A stretch of DNA of 19,560 nucleotides from Thalassospiraceae bacterium (GTDB lineage: Bacteria > Pseudomonadota > Alphaproteobacteria > Rhodospirillales > Magnetovibrionaceae), in assembly GCA_030638205.1 (NCBI GenBank), contig DAOWFB010000105.1, forward strand, positions 1 to 19,560, in the 5' to 3' direction. Under the pieces are notes generated by a model. It was not told where the DNA came from. It saw only the letters and a program-made list of their open reading frames with translations, and did no database searches. Of the stretch, positions 7,382 to 15,378 are shown piece by piece; position 1 is the stretch's first letter; the number at the start of each line of letters is the position of its first letter. A program made the translations under genes and the position numbers.

Positions 7382-8525
7382 CAATTCCTTCGTACAATCG
7401 CAGATGTCTTTGGGGCAAAAGCTGTTGCATATGCACTGGTTTTTTATTCTTTTGCTGTGCGCTACTGCAACGGTTGGGTTTGCTATGCTTTATTCGGCGG
7501 CAGGAGGCGATCTTGATCCATGGGCATCGCGCCAGATGGCCCGTTTTGCACTTGGCCTTTTAGGTATGGCTGTTGTTGCGGTTATCGACATAAGGTTGTG
7601 GTTGCGCTTTTCATATGGCGTTTATTTTGTTGTTTTGGCCTTGTTGATAGCGGTAGAAATCTCAGGTTTTGTTGGTATGGGAGCGCAGCGTTGGATTAAC
7701 TTGGGCGTGTTTAATGTCCAGCCATCTGAATTAATGAAAGTTGCAGTAGTTCTTGCGTTGGCAAGATATTTTCATGGCGGCAGCATCGAAGAAATTGAAC
7801 GCCCAACATTTCTTATCCCGCCATTATTAATGGTTGGCGTTCCGGCATTTTTGATTTTGCGTCAGCCCGATCTTGGAACCACAATTATGGTGGTGGCCGC
7901 TAGTATAGGAATATTTTTTGCCGCAGGCGTTCGTATATGGAAATTTGTATTGGTCGGGGTTCTTGGCCTTGTTAGTGCGCCCATAGCATGGTTTTACCTG
8001 CTGCGCGACTATCAACGTGCCCGCATTATGACCTTTATAAATCCAGAGCAAGATACACTTGGGTCTGGATATCACATTATTCAGTCCAAAATTGCATTGG
8101 GATCAGGCGGGGTATTTGGCAAGGGCTATCTGATGGGCACCCAAGGCCATCTTAATTTTTTGCCTGAAAAACAAACTGATTTTATATTTACCATGCTGGC
8201 AGAGGAATTTGGCCTTGTCGGCGGGCTTGGTTTGTTGGCTCTTTATATTTTATTGTTGTTTTATGGATTTTCTATTTCACTTTCCAGCCGCAGTCATTTC
8301 GGACGCTTACTCGGAATGGGCATTACCATAACCTTCTTCCTATATATTTTCATTAATATCGCCATGGTAATGGGCTTGATACCCGTTGTTGGCGTGCCGT
8401 TGCCGCTTGTTTCATATGGCGGAACCGCAATGTTGACCATTTTATTTGGTTTTGGGTTACTGATGTGCGTTCACATCAATCGCGATTTGACCATTGGTCG
8501 TCGTGATAGCGGAGATGATTTTTAG
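7365..8525 (+). CDS. mrdB: Peptidoglycan glycosyltransferase RodA (SEDS family)
   Basis: RodA is the polytopic inner-membrane enzyme that polymerises lipid II into glycan strands and is paired with PBP2. The 386 residues show about ten membrane helices and SEDS motifs: GAQRWINLGVFNVQPSELMK (106-125), LRQPDLGTTIM (165-175), LNFLPEKQTDFIFTMLAEE (263-281) with the essential Asp at 272, and PLPLVSYGGTAM (345-356). The listed start is GTG at 7365, with AAGGA 5 nt upstream (7355-7359). ATG at 7371, two codons later, has GGGGG 5 nt upstream and is equally credible. Either start lies inside the mrdA 3' end. The 3' end overlaps the DUF1491 gene. Confidence 0.97.
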   Translation: MKMLHNNSFVQSQMSLGQKLLHMHWFFILLLCATATVGFAMLYSAAGGDLDPWASRQMARFALGLLGMAVVAVIDIRLWLRFSYGVYFVVLALLIAVEISGFVGMGAQRWINLGVFNVQPSELMKVAVVLALARYFHGGSIEEIERPTFLIPPLLMVGVPAFLILRQPDLGTTIMVVAASIGIFFAAGVRIWKFVLVGVLGLVSAPIAWFYLLRDYQRARIMTFINPEQDTLGSGYHIIQSKIALGSGGVFGKGYLMGTQGHLNFLPEKQTDFIFTMLAEEFGLVGGLGLLALYILLLFYGFSISLSSRSHFGRLLGMGITITFFLYIFINIAMVMGLIPVVGVPLPLVSYGGTAMLTILFGFGLLMCVHINRDLTIGRRDSGDDF

Positions 8526-8892
8526 GTTGTCCGAGCCCAGAATTAAAACTGGAATCTGGGTCTCTGCCCAACTTCGTATTTGCGACACGCAAAACATCCC
8601 AGCAGTAATTATCAAGCGCGGCGATGCTGACGCTGGTGGGGTGCTGTTAAAAATCAACACCCTTAACGTTGGCTGCAAGGTTCTCGCCCGGGTATTTGAT
8701 GGTGATGGTAACAGGGTATGGATGGTGGCAGCCGGTGGTGCGGCCCAAGGACCTGAGCAACACCAAGAAATGGAAAAAAACTCCGATACCTATATTGAGC
8801 GTGAATTAAATACCGATCCTGATTTATGGGTTGTGGAGATAGAAGACAGGGCTGGCGAATACGCCCCCGATGGTGAAATAATCAATTCTTAG
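8515..8892 (+). CDS. DUF1491 family protein
   Basis: This small soluble protein of about 125 residues has no established function. The stretch PRIKTGIWVSAQLR, then AVIIKRGDADAGGVLLKINT and near the end TDPDLWVVEIEDRAG match the conserved pattern I know from alphaproteobacterial DUF1491 proteins. The frame extends further upstream only through TTG/GTG codons inside mrdB. ATG at 8515 overlaps the end of mrdB by 11 nt, but its GGAG (8511-8514) abuts it with no spacing. TTG at 8527 would have that GGAG 12 nt away and would give MSEPRIKTGIW, the usual start of the family. It is the last gene of the elongasome operon, so co-expression is likely, but a role in wall synthesis is only suggested by position. 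Confidence 0.85.
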   Translation: MIFRLSEPRIKTGIWVSAQLRICDTQNIPAVIIKRGDADAGGVLLKINTLNVGCKVLARVFDGDGNRVWMVAAGGAAQGPEQHQEMEKNSDTYIERELNTDPDLWVVEIEDRAGEYAPDGEIINS

Positions 8893-8899
8893 ATAATTT

Positions 8900-8930
8900 T
8901 TGGCAGAAATTAGGGGTTTTTTTATATAAT
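8900..8930 (+). promoter_or_regulatory. Candidate promoter of the MarR-efflux operon
   Basis: TTGGCA (8900-8905, five of six -35 bases) and a perfect -10 TATAAT (8925-8930) lie 19 bp apart. A T7 run fills part of the spacer. Predicted transcription start is near 8937, just upstream of the two MarR-type palindromes, so bound repressor could block polymerase. A second weaker option uses TTGCAT (8946-8951) and would overlap the operators. Confidence 0.4.
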
Positions 8931-8953
8931 CCAAATTGATCATTGTTGCATAT

Positions 8954-8986
8954 TAATTAGCATGCTAACTAATAGTATGCTAATTA
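8954..8986. promoter_or_regulatory. Tandem MarR/SlyA-type operators
   Basis: The perfect palindrome TTAGCATGCTAA (8957-8968) is followed by a near copy ATAGTATGCTAA (8972-8983) with centres 15 bp apart. Together they form a larger inverted repeat, TAATTAGCAT (8954-8963) and ATGCTAATTA (8977-8986), with a 13-nt spacer. The 12-mer closely resembles the SlyA consensus TTAGCAAGCTAA. The MarR gene starts 22 bp downstream, so autoregulation is the natural reading. Confidence 0.65.
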
Positions 8987-9007
8987 TATGGGAATAGGTG
9001 CCTAAAT

Positions 9008-9553
9008 ATGCCAAGCCAAAAGCTGAGAGATAAAATTAAAAAAGGCGAGACGTTGTGGGAACCGGGAATGGACCGGGAATACATCGCAACCGAGGTGCGC
9101 CGAGAAAGAAATAACTCCATAGGATACCTATTGGCCAATGCCCAGAAATTAACAATGGGAAAACTGGCAGAACGTCTTGCGCCCATGGGTGTAACGCCAG
9201 CCCAGTGGCAGGTTTTGGTGGTGCTGTGGGAAGAAGACGGAATAGTGCAGCGCGAGCTGGCCGAGCGCATGGTGATTGAGCAAGCAACCCTTACCCGCAC
9301 ACTGGATAGGATGGAGCGTGATGGTTTTGTTGAACGCCGTCGCGACGAAAGTGATCGCCGCCGGTTCAGGGTTTTTGTTACAGAAAATGGATTTAACCTT
9401 ATTAATACACTGGTACCTTCAGCAATGAAAACACTTGTAGAAATTACCGTCGGATTTAACGAAAAAGAAGCGGATCTTTTTCGTTCTTTTTTGCGCAGGA
9501 TAATAGGCAATGTTGATGCGTCTCATCCATTGGCTGAAAAGGGAGCGGTTTAA
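9008..9553 (+). CDS. MarR family transcriptional regulator
   Basis: A 181-residue winged-helix regulator, probably a dimeric repressor of the efflux operon it heads. The N-terminal dimerisation helix covers about 33-58 (ERNNSIGYLLANAQKL). The helix-turn-helix follows: VTPAQWQVLVVL (62-73), the stretch VQRELAERMVIEQATLTRTL (80-99) with the recognition helix near 92-105, and the wing VERRRDESDRRRFRVFVTE (108-126), whose DRR motif is typical of MarR. The C-terminal helices complete the dimer arm. ATG at 9008 gives about 30 residues before the usual family start; ATG at 9068 (residue 21) is an alternative. The stop is directly followed by the adaptor ATG at 9554, so the genes share an mRNA. The ligand is unknown; a pump substrate is plausible. 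Confidence 0.93.
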   Translation: MPSQKLRDKIKKGETLWEPGMDREYIATEVRRERNNSIGYLLANAQKLTMGKLAERLAPMGVTPAQWQVLVVLWEEDGIVQRELAERMVIEQATLTRTLDRMERDGFVERRRDESDRRRFRVFVTENGFNLINTLVPSAMKTLVEITVGFNEKEADLFRSFLRRIIGNVDASHPLAEKGAV

Positions 9554-10714
9554 ATGACTCCCAAAGATATAGAAAATTCTACAAACGTTAATGAGACACG
9601 CTCGCGTTGGGCTGGGTTAAAATCTTCGTACAAGGCAGCAATGGTTATTGCTGTGCTGACGTTGCTATGGATGCTGACCGGTATTTTTTCGATTGATTCT
9701 GGTGATGATGGTATGGTGGTCGCGCCCAAGCATGTTGTCGAGGTTCAGGTCATTTCCAGCAAAGCCCAAATGCATACCCGCACGGTTGCTGTTTATGGTC
9801 GGGTCAAAGCCAATCGGGCGGTTGATTTGAAATCAAAGTTTGATGCCACAGTTTCCAACGTGGTTGCGCTTAAGGGATCTCGGGTCAAAAAAGGCGAAGT
9901 GCTTGTTCGTTTTAATTTAGAAGGTCGGGCCGAACGTCTAGCCGAAGTCGAAGCCAGATTGGTGCAAGCAGAGATTTCATTTGAAGCTGCCAATAAACTT
10001 GGCAAAGAAGGATTTCGTTCAAAAATAAATATCGCAGGTGCCAAAGCTGATCTTGAGGCAGCCTTGGCGGCGGTTGCAACTGCCCAAAGCAATTTTAACA
10101 ACACAATTATTCGCGCCCCCTTTGCCGGCATAGTTGACAATATTCCAGTGGAAACAGGCGATATGGTGTCAAAGGGGCGGATGGCGGCAAAGGTAATTGA
10201 TATTTCTAAAATCAAGGTTGTTGCCGAAGTTGCCGAACGTGACGCCGCCAATGTTGCCCTTGGCGGTGCTTCGCGTGTTCAACTGATGGATGGTCGCATC
10301 TTTGATGGTACGGTTAGCTATGTATCAAAGTCTTCAAACGTATCTACCCGCACTTATTTGGTTGAAGTCAGTGTTGATGTGCCGGATATGTCAGTTGCCG
10401 AAGGCGTAACGGCAGAGCTTATCTTGCCCATGGAAACAGTGTTGGCACATTTGGTCACGCCGGCCATTCTTACCCTTAGCGACGATGGCGCATTGGGCAT
10501 CAAGACGGTATCTGATGACGGTACAGTTCGTTTTCACGCCGTTGAAATGGTTTCTGATACTCGTCGCGGTATCTGGATTTCAGGGCTTAATCCTGAGGAG
10601 ACAGTTATTGTCGTCGGTCAGGAATTTGTCCAAATCGGTCATAAGGTAGAGGCCGTTCCAGCCATTCAAATTGGCAGTGGGAAAATTAACAGTGGGGCAG
10701 GGGCAACAAAATGA
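9554..10714 (+). CDS. RND efflux periplasmic adaptor (membrane fusion protein)
   Basis: The adaptor links an inner-membrane RND pump to an outer-membrane channel across the periplasm. The 386 residues have an uncleaved or signal-like hydrophobic helix at about 29-45, with no lipoprotein Cys at its end. The first half of the lipoyl-like domain is at about 93-120 (KGSRVKKGEVLVRFN), a short helical hairpin with EVEARLVQAEISFEAANKLG (131-150) spans 125-183, and the second lipoyl half is IIRAPFAGIVDNIPVETGDM (185-204). Beta-barrel and membrane-proximal domains follow to residue 370. The ATG directly follows the MarR stop, with GGGAG at 9541-9545. Its last four bases (ATGA) overlap the RND gene start, implying coupled translation. 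Confidence 0.95.
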   Translation: MTPKDIENSTNVNETRSRWAGLKSSYKAAMVIAVLTLLWMLTGIFSIDSGDDGMVVAPKHVVEVQVISSKAQMHTRTVAVYGRVKANRAVDLKSKFDATVSNVVALKGSRVKKGEVLVRFNLEGRAERLAEVEARLVQAEISFEAANKLGKEGFRSKINIAGAKADLEAALAAVATAQSNFNNTIIRAPFAGIVDNIPVETGDMVSKGRMAAKVIDISKIKVVAEVAERDAANVALGGASRVQLMDGRIFDGTVSYVSKSSNVSTRTYLVEVSVDVPDMSVAEGVTAELILPMETVLAHLVTPAILTLSDDGALGIKTVSDDGTVRFHAVEMVSDTRRGIWISGLNPEETVIVVGQEFVQIGHKVEAVPAIQIGSGKINSGAGATK

Positions 10715-13700
10715 AAGGTGTAATTGACCTTGCTTTTTCCCATGCCCGCACCGTGCTCAGCACCTTGGTGTTGTTGCTTATTGCCGGTTCGGTTGCTTAC
10801 GTTGAAATAGCCAAAGAAGCCGAGCCAGATGTAAATATTCCTCTGATAATTGTGCGCGTAATGCACGAAGGCATTTCCCCCGAAGATGCCGAACGCCTGA
10901 TAATTCGTCCGCTTGAACAAGATCTACGCTCGGTTGAAGGCTTAAAAGAAATGCGGGCCAAGGGTTTTGAGGGCGGCGCCAACATCGTGTTGGAATTTGA
11001 TGCAGGCTTTGATGCAGATAAGGCCCTTAACGATGTTCGTATTCAGGTGGATTTGGCAAAGCCAGAATTGCCAGACGATAGCGACGAGCCGATAATCGAA
11101 GAAATAAATATTTCCGCCTTTCCTATTTTGACGGTAACTCTTTCGGGCGAGGTTCCGGAACGTGCGCTTTTGCATATTGGGCGCGAATTAAAAGATTCCA
11201 TAGAAGGGCTGTCACCGGTTTTGGAGGCTAAATTAATCGGGGTTCGCGAAGAGATGGTGGAAATTCTTATCGATCCGGTAAAAATGGAAAGCTATGGAAT
11301 CGACCCGGCCCAGGCAACCGCTGGTATACGCAATTCTAATAAATTAGTTGCCGCCGGTGCGCAAGATACCGGGCGGGGAAGGTTCGCTTTAAAGGTTCCG
11401 GGTTTGTTTGACACCGTAGATGAAATCATGTCGACCCCAGCAAAAACCGTTGGCGACGCGGTTATCAAGCTGGCGGATATTGGCGAGGTTAGGCGCAGCT
11501 TCAAAGATCCAAAAAGCTTTGCCCGGGTTGGCGGTAATCGGGCGGTTACGTTGGATGTTTCAAAACGGGTCGGGGAAAACCTTATCGATACGGTTAAGCA
11601 AGTTCGCGCCGTTGTTATGGCAGAACGCGAAGTTTGGCCAAAAACATTAAAACAGTCAGTTTCCGTATCGTTCGTTAATGATAAATCAGAAATAATAAAA
11701 GAACGTCTCAACAGCCTTGAAAATAGCGTTATCAGCGCAGTTCTGTTGGTTATGATTGTGGTGGTTGCGGCATTGGGCCTGCGTTCGGCTGGCCTTGTTG
11801 GGGTTGCCATACCGGGTTCGTTCTTAACGGGCGTTTTGTTGCTGCATTTATTGGGCCTGACCATGAATATGGTTGTTTTGTTTGGCTTGGTTCTGGCGGT
11901 GGGAATGTTAGTTGATGGGGCTATTGTGGTTACCGAATACGCAGACCGTAAAATGAGCGAAGGCGAGCCCCGACACCGGGCCTATTCGCAAGCCGCCAAG
12001 CTTATGGCGGCACCGATTATCGCCTCGACCCTCACGACGCTGGCGGCATTTTTGCCGTTGCTTTTTTGGCCCGGAATTGTGGGCGAATTTATGGTTTATT
12101 TACCCATTACATTGATTGCCACATTAAGCGCATCGCTTTTGATGGCGTTGGTTTTTGTTCCGACACTGGGCGCATATATTGGCAAGCCCGGCACCGCCGA
12201 TCCGGCTGAAATGCGTGCGCTGGCGGGCGATGAAGCGGACTTTTCCCATGTGGGTAAATATACCGGAACCTATCTAAAGGTGTTGGATTGGGCATTGGCA
12301 AGGCCAGGTAAAATATTGCTTATGGCTGTGGGCATATTAGTTGGGGTTCAGGTTGCTTATGCAACTTTTGGTAACGGGGTTGAGTTTTTCCCTGAAACAG
12401 AGCCTGAGATGGCAAAATTAGATATTCGCGCCCGGGGTAATCTTTCCATATGGGAAAGAGACACATTGGTAAGAAGCGTCGAAGATGAAGTGTTGAAGGT
12501 AGCGGGCATCGAAACCGTTTATGCTATCACCAGATCCAAGGCCCCAAACGAGGCGCCCGAGGATACCGTTGGCAACATATTTTTGGAATTTGACGACTGG
12601 AATACACGCCGTCCGGCTGAGCAAATATTGACCGAGGTCAAAGAAAGAACCGGTCATATTGCCGGTATAATAATAGCCATTGAAAAGGCAGAAAACGGCC
12701 CACCAACCGGCAAGGCCGTGCAGTTACAGCTTTCATCCCGCTTTCCTGAGCTTCTAGTTCCAATTGCCGGTCAAATTGTGAACGCGATGGAAGATATTGG
12801 CGGCTTCATCAACATGGAAGATTCCAGGCCCTTGCCCGGCATCGATTGGGAGTTTGAGGTTGACCGTGCCCAAGCGTCAAAATTTGGGGCTTCCATTTCA
12901 ACCGTTGGTTCGGCCATTAGAATGGCAACCGGTGGGGTAAAACTGGGCGGCTTCAGGCCCGATGACACGGACGAAGAGCTAGATATTCGCGCTCGTTTCC
13001 CAGATAGATACAGAACCCTAGAACAGCTTCGTCATATTCGGGTTCAGACCCCGGGCGGACCGGTGCCAATTTCAAACTTTGTCGAGCTATCAGCCCAACC
13101 AAAGGTCGGCACCATTAACCGCACCGATGCCAGAAGGGTAATATTAATAAAGGCAGGGGTTGAAGATGGCATCCTTGCCAACGATAAGGTCAAGAAAATC
13201 AATGCGTGGTTAAAAACTGCAAATATTGATCCGCGGGTAAAAATAAAATTTAAGGGCGAGGACGAAGAACAGAAAAAAGCCAGCGAATTTCTTTTAAAAG
13301 CGTTTGGCGTTGCACTATTTTTAATCGCAATTATTTTGGTTACCCAGTTCAATAGTTTTTATTCCGGTGCGCTTATTCTTTCGGCGGTAATTATGTCAAC
13401 CGTTGGGGTATTTATCGGGCTATTATTGACTGACCAGCCGTTTGGTATTGTGATGGGCGGTATTGGCGTAATTTCTCTGGCTGGCATTGTGGTAAATAAC
13501 AATATTGTTCTTATTGATACGTTCGATAGGTTAAAAGAAACCGTTCCCGATATTCGCCAAGCCATAATGTTAACTGGCGCACAGCGCATGCGTCCGGTGT
13601 TGCTTACCACCATAACAACAATTTTGGGTTTGTTGCCTATGGCTATGAACGTAGGAATTGATTTCATGAGCCGTACGGTAGAATTTGGTACACCGTCTAA

Positions 13701-13857
13701 TCAGATGTGGGTTCAGCTTTCGACTTCGATTGTTTTTGGTCTTGCGTTTTCCACCATACTTACGCTGGTGCTAACCCCATCGGCATTAATGGCCAGAGAA
13801 AACTTTTCCAATTGGTGGTCTGAAAAACGTAGCGCTAGGGCACAGAGCCAAATTTAA
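10711..13857 (+). CDS. RND family efflux transporter, inner-membrane pump
   Basis: This proton-driven pump probably exports drugs or other amphiphiles; the substrate is unknown. At 1048 residues it has full RND length: membrane helix 1 (about 13-31), a first periplasmic loop (32-335), helices 2-6 (about 337-490), helix 7 (533-550), a second periplasmic loop (551-860) and helices 8-12 (862-1028). Helix 4 reads LVLAVGMLVDGAIVVTEY (393-410), with D402 at the position of AcrB D407 but G403 where AcrB has D408. Helix 10 reads ISLAGIVVNNNIVLIDTF (921-938), with Asn at 929 where AcrB has K940. The proton path therefore differs from AcrB, as in some other RND branches. The gene starts in a 4-nt overlap with the adaptor. 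No outer-membrane factor gene follows. Confidence 0.95.
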   Translation: MKGVIDLAFSHARTVLSTLVLLLIAGSVAYVEIAKEAEPDVNIPLIIVRVMHEGISPEDAERLIIRPLEQDLRSVEGLKEMRAKGFEGGANIVLEFDAGFDADKALNDVRIQVDLAKPELPDDSDEPIIEEINISAFPILTVTLSGEVPERALLHIGRELKDSIEGLSPVLEAKLIGVREEMVEILIDPVKMESYGIDPAQATAGIRNSNKLVAAGAQDTGRGRFALKVPGLFDTVDEIMSTPAKTVGDAVIKLADIGEVRRSFKDPKSFARVGGNRAVTLDVSKRVGENLIDTVKQVRAVVMAEREVWPKTLKQSVSVSFVNDKSEIIKERLNSLENSVISAVLLVMIVVVAALGLRSAGLVGVAIPGSFLTGVLLLHLLGLTMNMVVLFGLVLAVGMLVDGAIVVTEYADRKMSEGEPRHRAYSQAAKLMAAPIIASTLTTLAAFLPLLFWPGIVGEFMVYLPITLIATLSASLLMALVFVPTLGAYIGKPGTADPAEMRALAGDEADFSHVGKYTGTYLKVLDWALARPGKILLMAVGILVGVQVAYATFGNGVEFFPETEPEMAKLDIRARGNLSIWERDTLVRSVEDEVLKVAGIETVYAITRSKAPNEAPEDTVGNIFLEFDDWNTRRPAEQILTEVKERTGHIAGIIIAIEKAENGPPTGKAVQLQLSSRFPELLVPIAGQIVNAMEDIGGFINMEDSRPLPGIDWEFEVDRAQASKFGASISTVGSAIRMATGGVKLGGFRPDDTDEELDIRARFPDRYRTLEQLRHIRVQTPGGPVPISNFVELSAQPKVGTINRTDARRVILIKAGVEDGILANDKVKKINAWLKTANIDPRVKIKFKGEDEEQKKASEFLLKAFGVALFLIAIILVTQFNSFYSGALILSAVIMSTVGVFIGLLLTDQPFGIVMGGIGVISLAGIVVNNNIVLIDTFDRLKETVPDIRQAIMLTGAQRMRPVLLTTITTILGLLPMAMNVGIDFMSRTVEFGTPSNQMWVQLSTSIVFGLAFSTILTLVLTPSALMARENFSNWWSEKRSARAQSQI

Positions 13858-13866
13858 TTTTTTTGT

Positions 13867-14643
13867 TTAATCTTCGTCGTGCTCAAAGACTTCGCCACCC
13901 GCTGCGCGTTTTTCCATTGCCCGATAGCTTTTTATTGAAAATGGTATTAGGCCAAGATAGCCAAGCAAAATAATTGAAAGCGTTGTCCATGGCGCACTTA
14001 GCATGCTCGCGGCCAGCAAGCCCGCGGTCAACATAATCGGCAATATCCAGCTTGGTTTTAGTTTTGCCTTTTTAAATGAATATGTTGGAATGCGGCTTAC
14101 CATAAGCCCTGAAACTAGCAACATAAATACAATAACAACTTCGGGCCTGCGGAAAAATTCTCCCCAGACATTAAAAGAAAGAACCATAGGTAACAACACC
14201 AGGCCTGCCGCCATTGGTGCCGGGATTCCAATAAAAAAGGCCCCCTCCCAAGCAGGTGGTTCGGGGTCATCGTGGGCGGTGTTAAACCGTGCCAGACGAA
14301 GCGCACAGGCAACTGCATATAAAAGAACCAAAACCCAGCCAAAGCGACCGATTGATTCCAGAGACCAAAAATAAAGCATTAGACCGGGCGATACTCCAAA
14401 ACAAATCATATCGGACAGGCTATCAAGTTCGGCACCAAATTTGGTTGCGCCTTTTAGCAATCTTGCAATGCGCCCATCCAGCGCATCCAAAATAGCTGCC
14501 GCCACAATGGCTAATGCTGCGTGTTCCCATCGCCCTTCGTAGGAAAATCTGATGGCGGTCAACCCAGAACACAATGCTAACATTGTTAGCATGTTTGGAA
14601 TCATTGTGTTGATGGAAAGGCGGGGGCGTTGTGGCTGCTGCAT
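13867..14643 (-). CDS. pssA: CDP-diacylglycerol-serine O-phosphatidyltransferase
   Basis: PssA transfers a phosphatidyl group from CDP-diacylglycerol to serine, making phosphatidylserine in the inner membrane, the first step to phosphatidylethanolamine. The 258-residue polytopic protein has the CDP-alcohol phosphotransferase signature DG..AR........G...D...D: D56, G57, A60, R61, G70, D74 and D78, read from DALDGRIARLLKGATKFGAE onward. About seven or eight hydrophobic segments follow the family pattern, and the N-terminus SINTMIPNMLTMLALCSGL is typical. Start ATG at 14643 has GAGGAGA about 6 nt upstream on the minus strand. psd lies 29 nt upstream in the same orientation, so the two consecutive enzymes are almost certainly co-transcribed. 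Its stop faces the RND gene stop across 9 bp. Confidence 0.97.
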   Translation of the reverse strand: MQQPQRPRLSINTMIPNMLTMLALCSGLTAIRFSYEGRWEHAALAIVAAAILDALDGRIARLLKGATKFGAELDSLSDMICFGVSPGLMLYFWSLESIGRFGWVLVLLYAVACALRLARFNTAHDDPEPPAWEGAFFIGIPAPMAAGLVLLPMVLSFNVWGEFFRRPEVVIVFMLLVSGLMVSRIPTYSFKKAKLKPSWILPIMLTAGLLAASMLSAPWTTLSIILLGYLGLIPFSIKSYRAMEKRAAGGEVFEHDED

Positions 14644-14672
14644 TTAATTCTCCTCAGGGGCCGTTATCACAG

Positions 14673-15356
14673 CTAGCGTGTTTCGCCGATTATTGTTTCT
14701 TGGTCAGAGCCGAGATTGGCTATTATTGTTTCCCCGGCAACACATAATTGCCCAACAGCTACTTGCGGGCTGGTGCCCATGGGCATGTAAACATCAACCC
14801 TTGAACCAAAGCGGATAAGCCCGAACCTTTCGCCTGCGGCAATCATTTGCCCCTCGGTTGCATTGCAAATAATACGTCTGGCAACTAGGCCTGCTATTTG
14901 AACGAAAGCAATATTATGGCCATCGGTAGTTTTCATGGCCAAGGCTTGGCGTTCATTATGGACACTTGCCTTATCAAGTTCGGCATTAAAAAACTTTCCG
15001 GGATGATAGGCTATTTTTGTTATGGTTCCGTCCATTGGCGCACGATTTACGTGCACATTAAATACGTTCATAAAAACGCAAACCCGAACCATTGGGATGT
15101 CGTCCATTTCTAATTCCGGTGGTGGTGTGGCCTCATCTATTAGACACACCCGGCCATCTGCTGGGCTTATTACCAACCCTTTTTTGGTGGGCGTTACCCG
15201 GTCAGGATCGCGGAAAAAATAAACGCACCATGCGGTTAAAACCACACCAATCCAGCCCAGTGGTTCTGATAAATATCCAAGGCCAAGCGATACAGCAGCA
15301 AAAAGCGCGATAAAGGGCCAGCCAGCACTATTGATAGGTACTAAAACGTCTTTCAA
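14673..15356 (-). CDS. psd: Phosphatidylserine decarboxylase proenzyme
   Basis: Psd decarboxylates phosphatidylserine to phosphatidylethanolamine. The 227-residue protein is the short Psd type. It has hydrophobic segments at about 13-46, then FFRDPDRVTP (47-56), SPADGRV (64-70) and FMNVFNVHVNRAPMDG (95-110). Self-cleavage is expected between G184 and S185 in IRFGSRVDVYMP, where the new serine becomes the pyruvoyl cofactor; this gives a 184-residue beta and a 43-residue alpha chain. The start is TTG at 15356: the frame has no ATG or GTG upstream before the TAA, AGGA lies about 10 nt before it, and MKDVLVPINSAGWPFI is the usual N-terminus. An out-of-frame ATG at 15361 stops after two codons. 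LysM/Ig-like gene upstream (22 nt) and pssA downstream (29 nt) suggest an operon. Confidence 0.96.
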   Translation of the reverse strand: MKDVLVPINSAGWPFIALFAAVSLGLGYLSEPLGWIGVVLTAWCVYFFRDPDRVTPTKKGLVISPADGRVCLIDEATPPPELEMDDIPMVRVCVFMNVFNVHVNRAPMDGTITKIAYHPGKFFNAELDKASVHNERQALAMKTTDGHNIAFVQIAGLVARRIICNATEGQMIAAGERFGLIRFGSRVDVYMPMGTSPQVAVGQLCVAGETIIANLGSDQETIIGETR

Positions 15357-15378
15357 ATCATTAAATTCCTGTTGTTAT

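Noticed and set aside
8980..9510. 176-codon minus-strand ORF opposite the MarR gene
   Set aside because: It is antisense to a clear winged-helix gene, is rich in Ser/Arg as expected from reading the opposite strand, and would start inside the promoter/operator region's gene with no ribosome site or known motif.
9793..10251. 152-codon minus-strand ORF inside the adaptor gene
   Set aside because: Ala/Ser/Thr-rich antisense shadow of the lipoyl and hairpin region.
11292..11864. 190-codon minus-strand ORF inside the RND gene
   Set aside because: Low-complexity Thr/Arg/Ser composition typical of an antisense shadow; the RND frame shows continuous family features.
14003..14374. 123-codon plus-strand ORF inside pssA
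   Set aside because: Antisense shadow; the minus frame has the full CDP-alcohol phosphotransferase signature.
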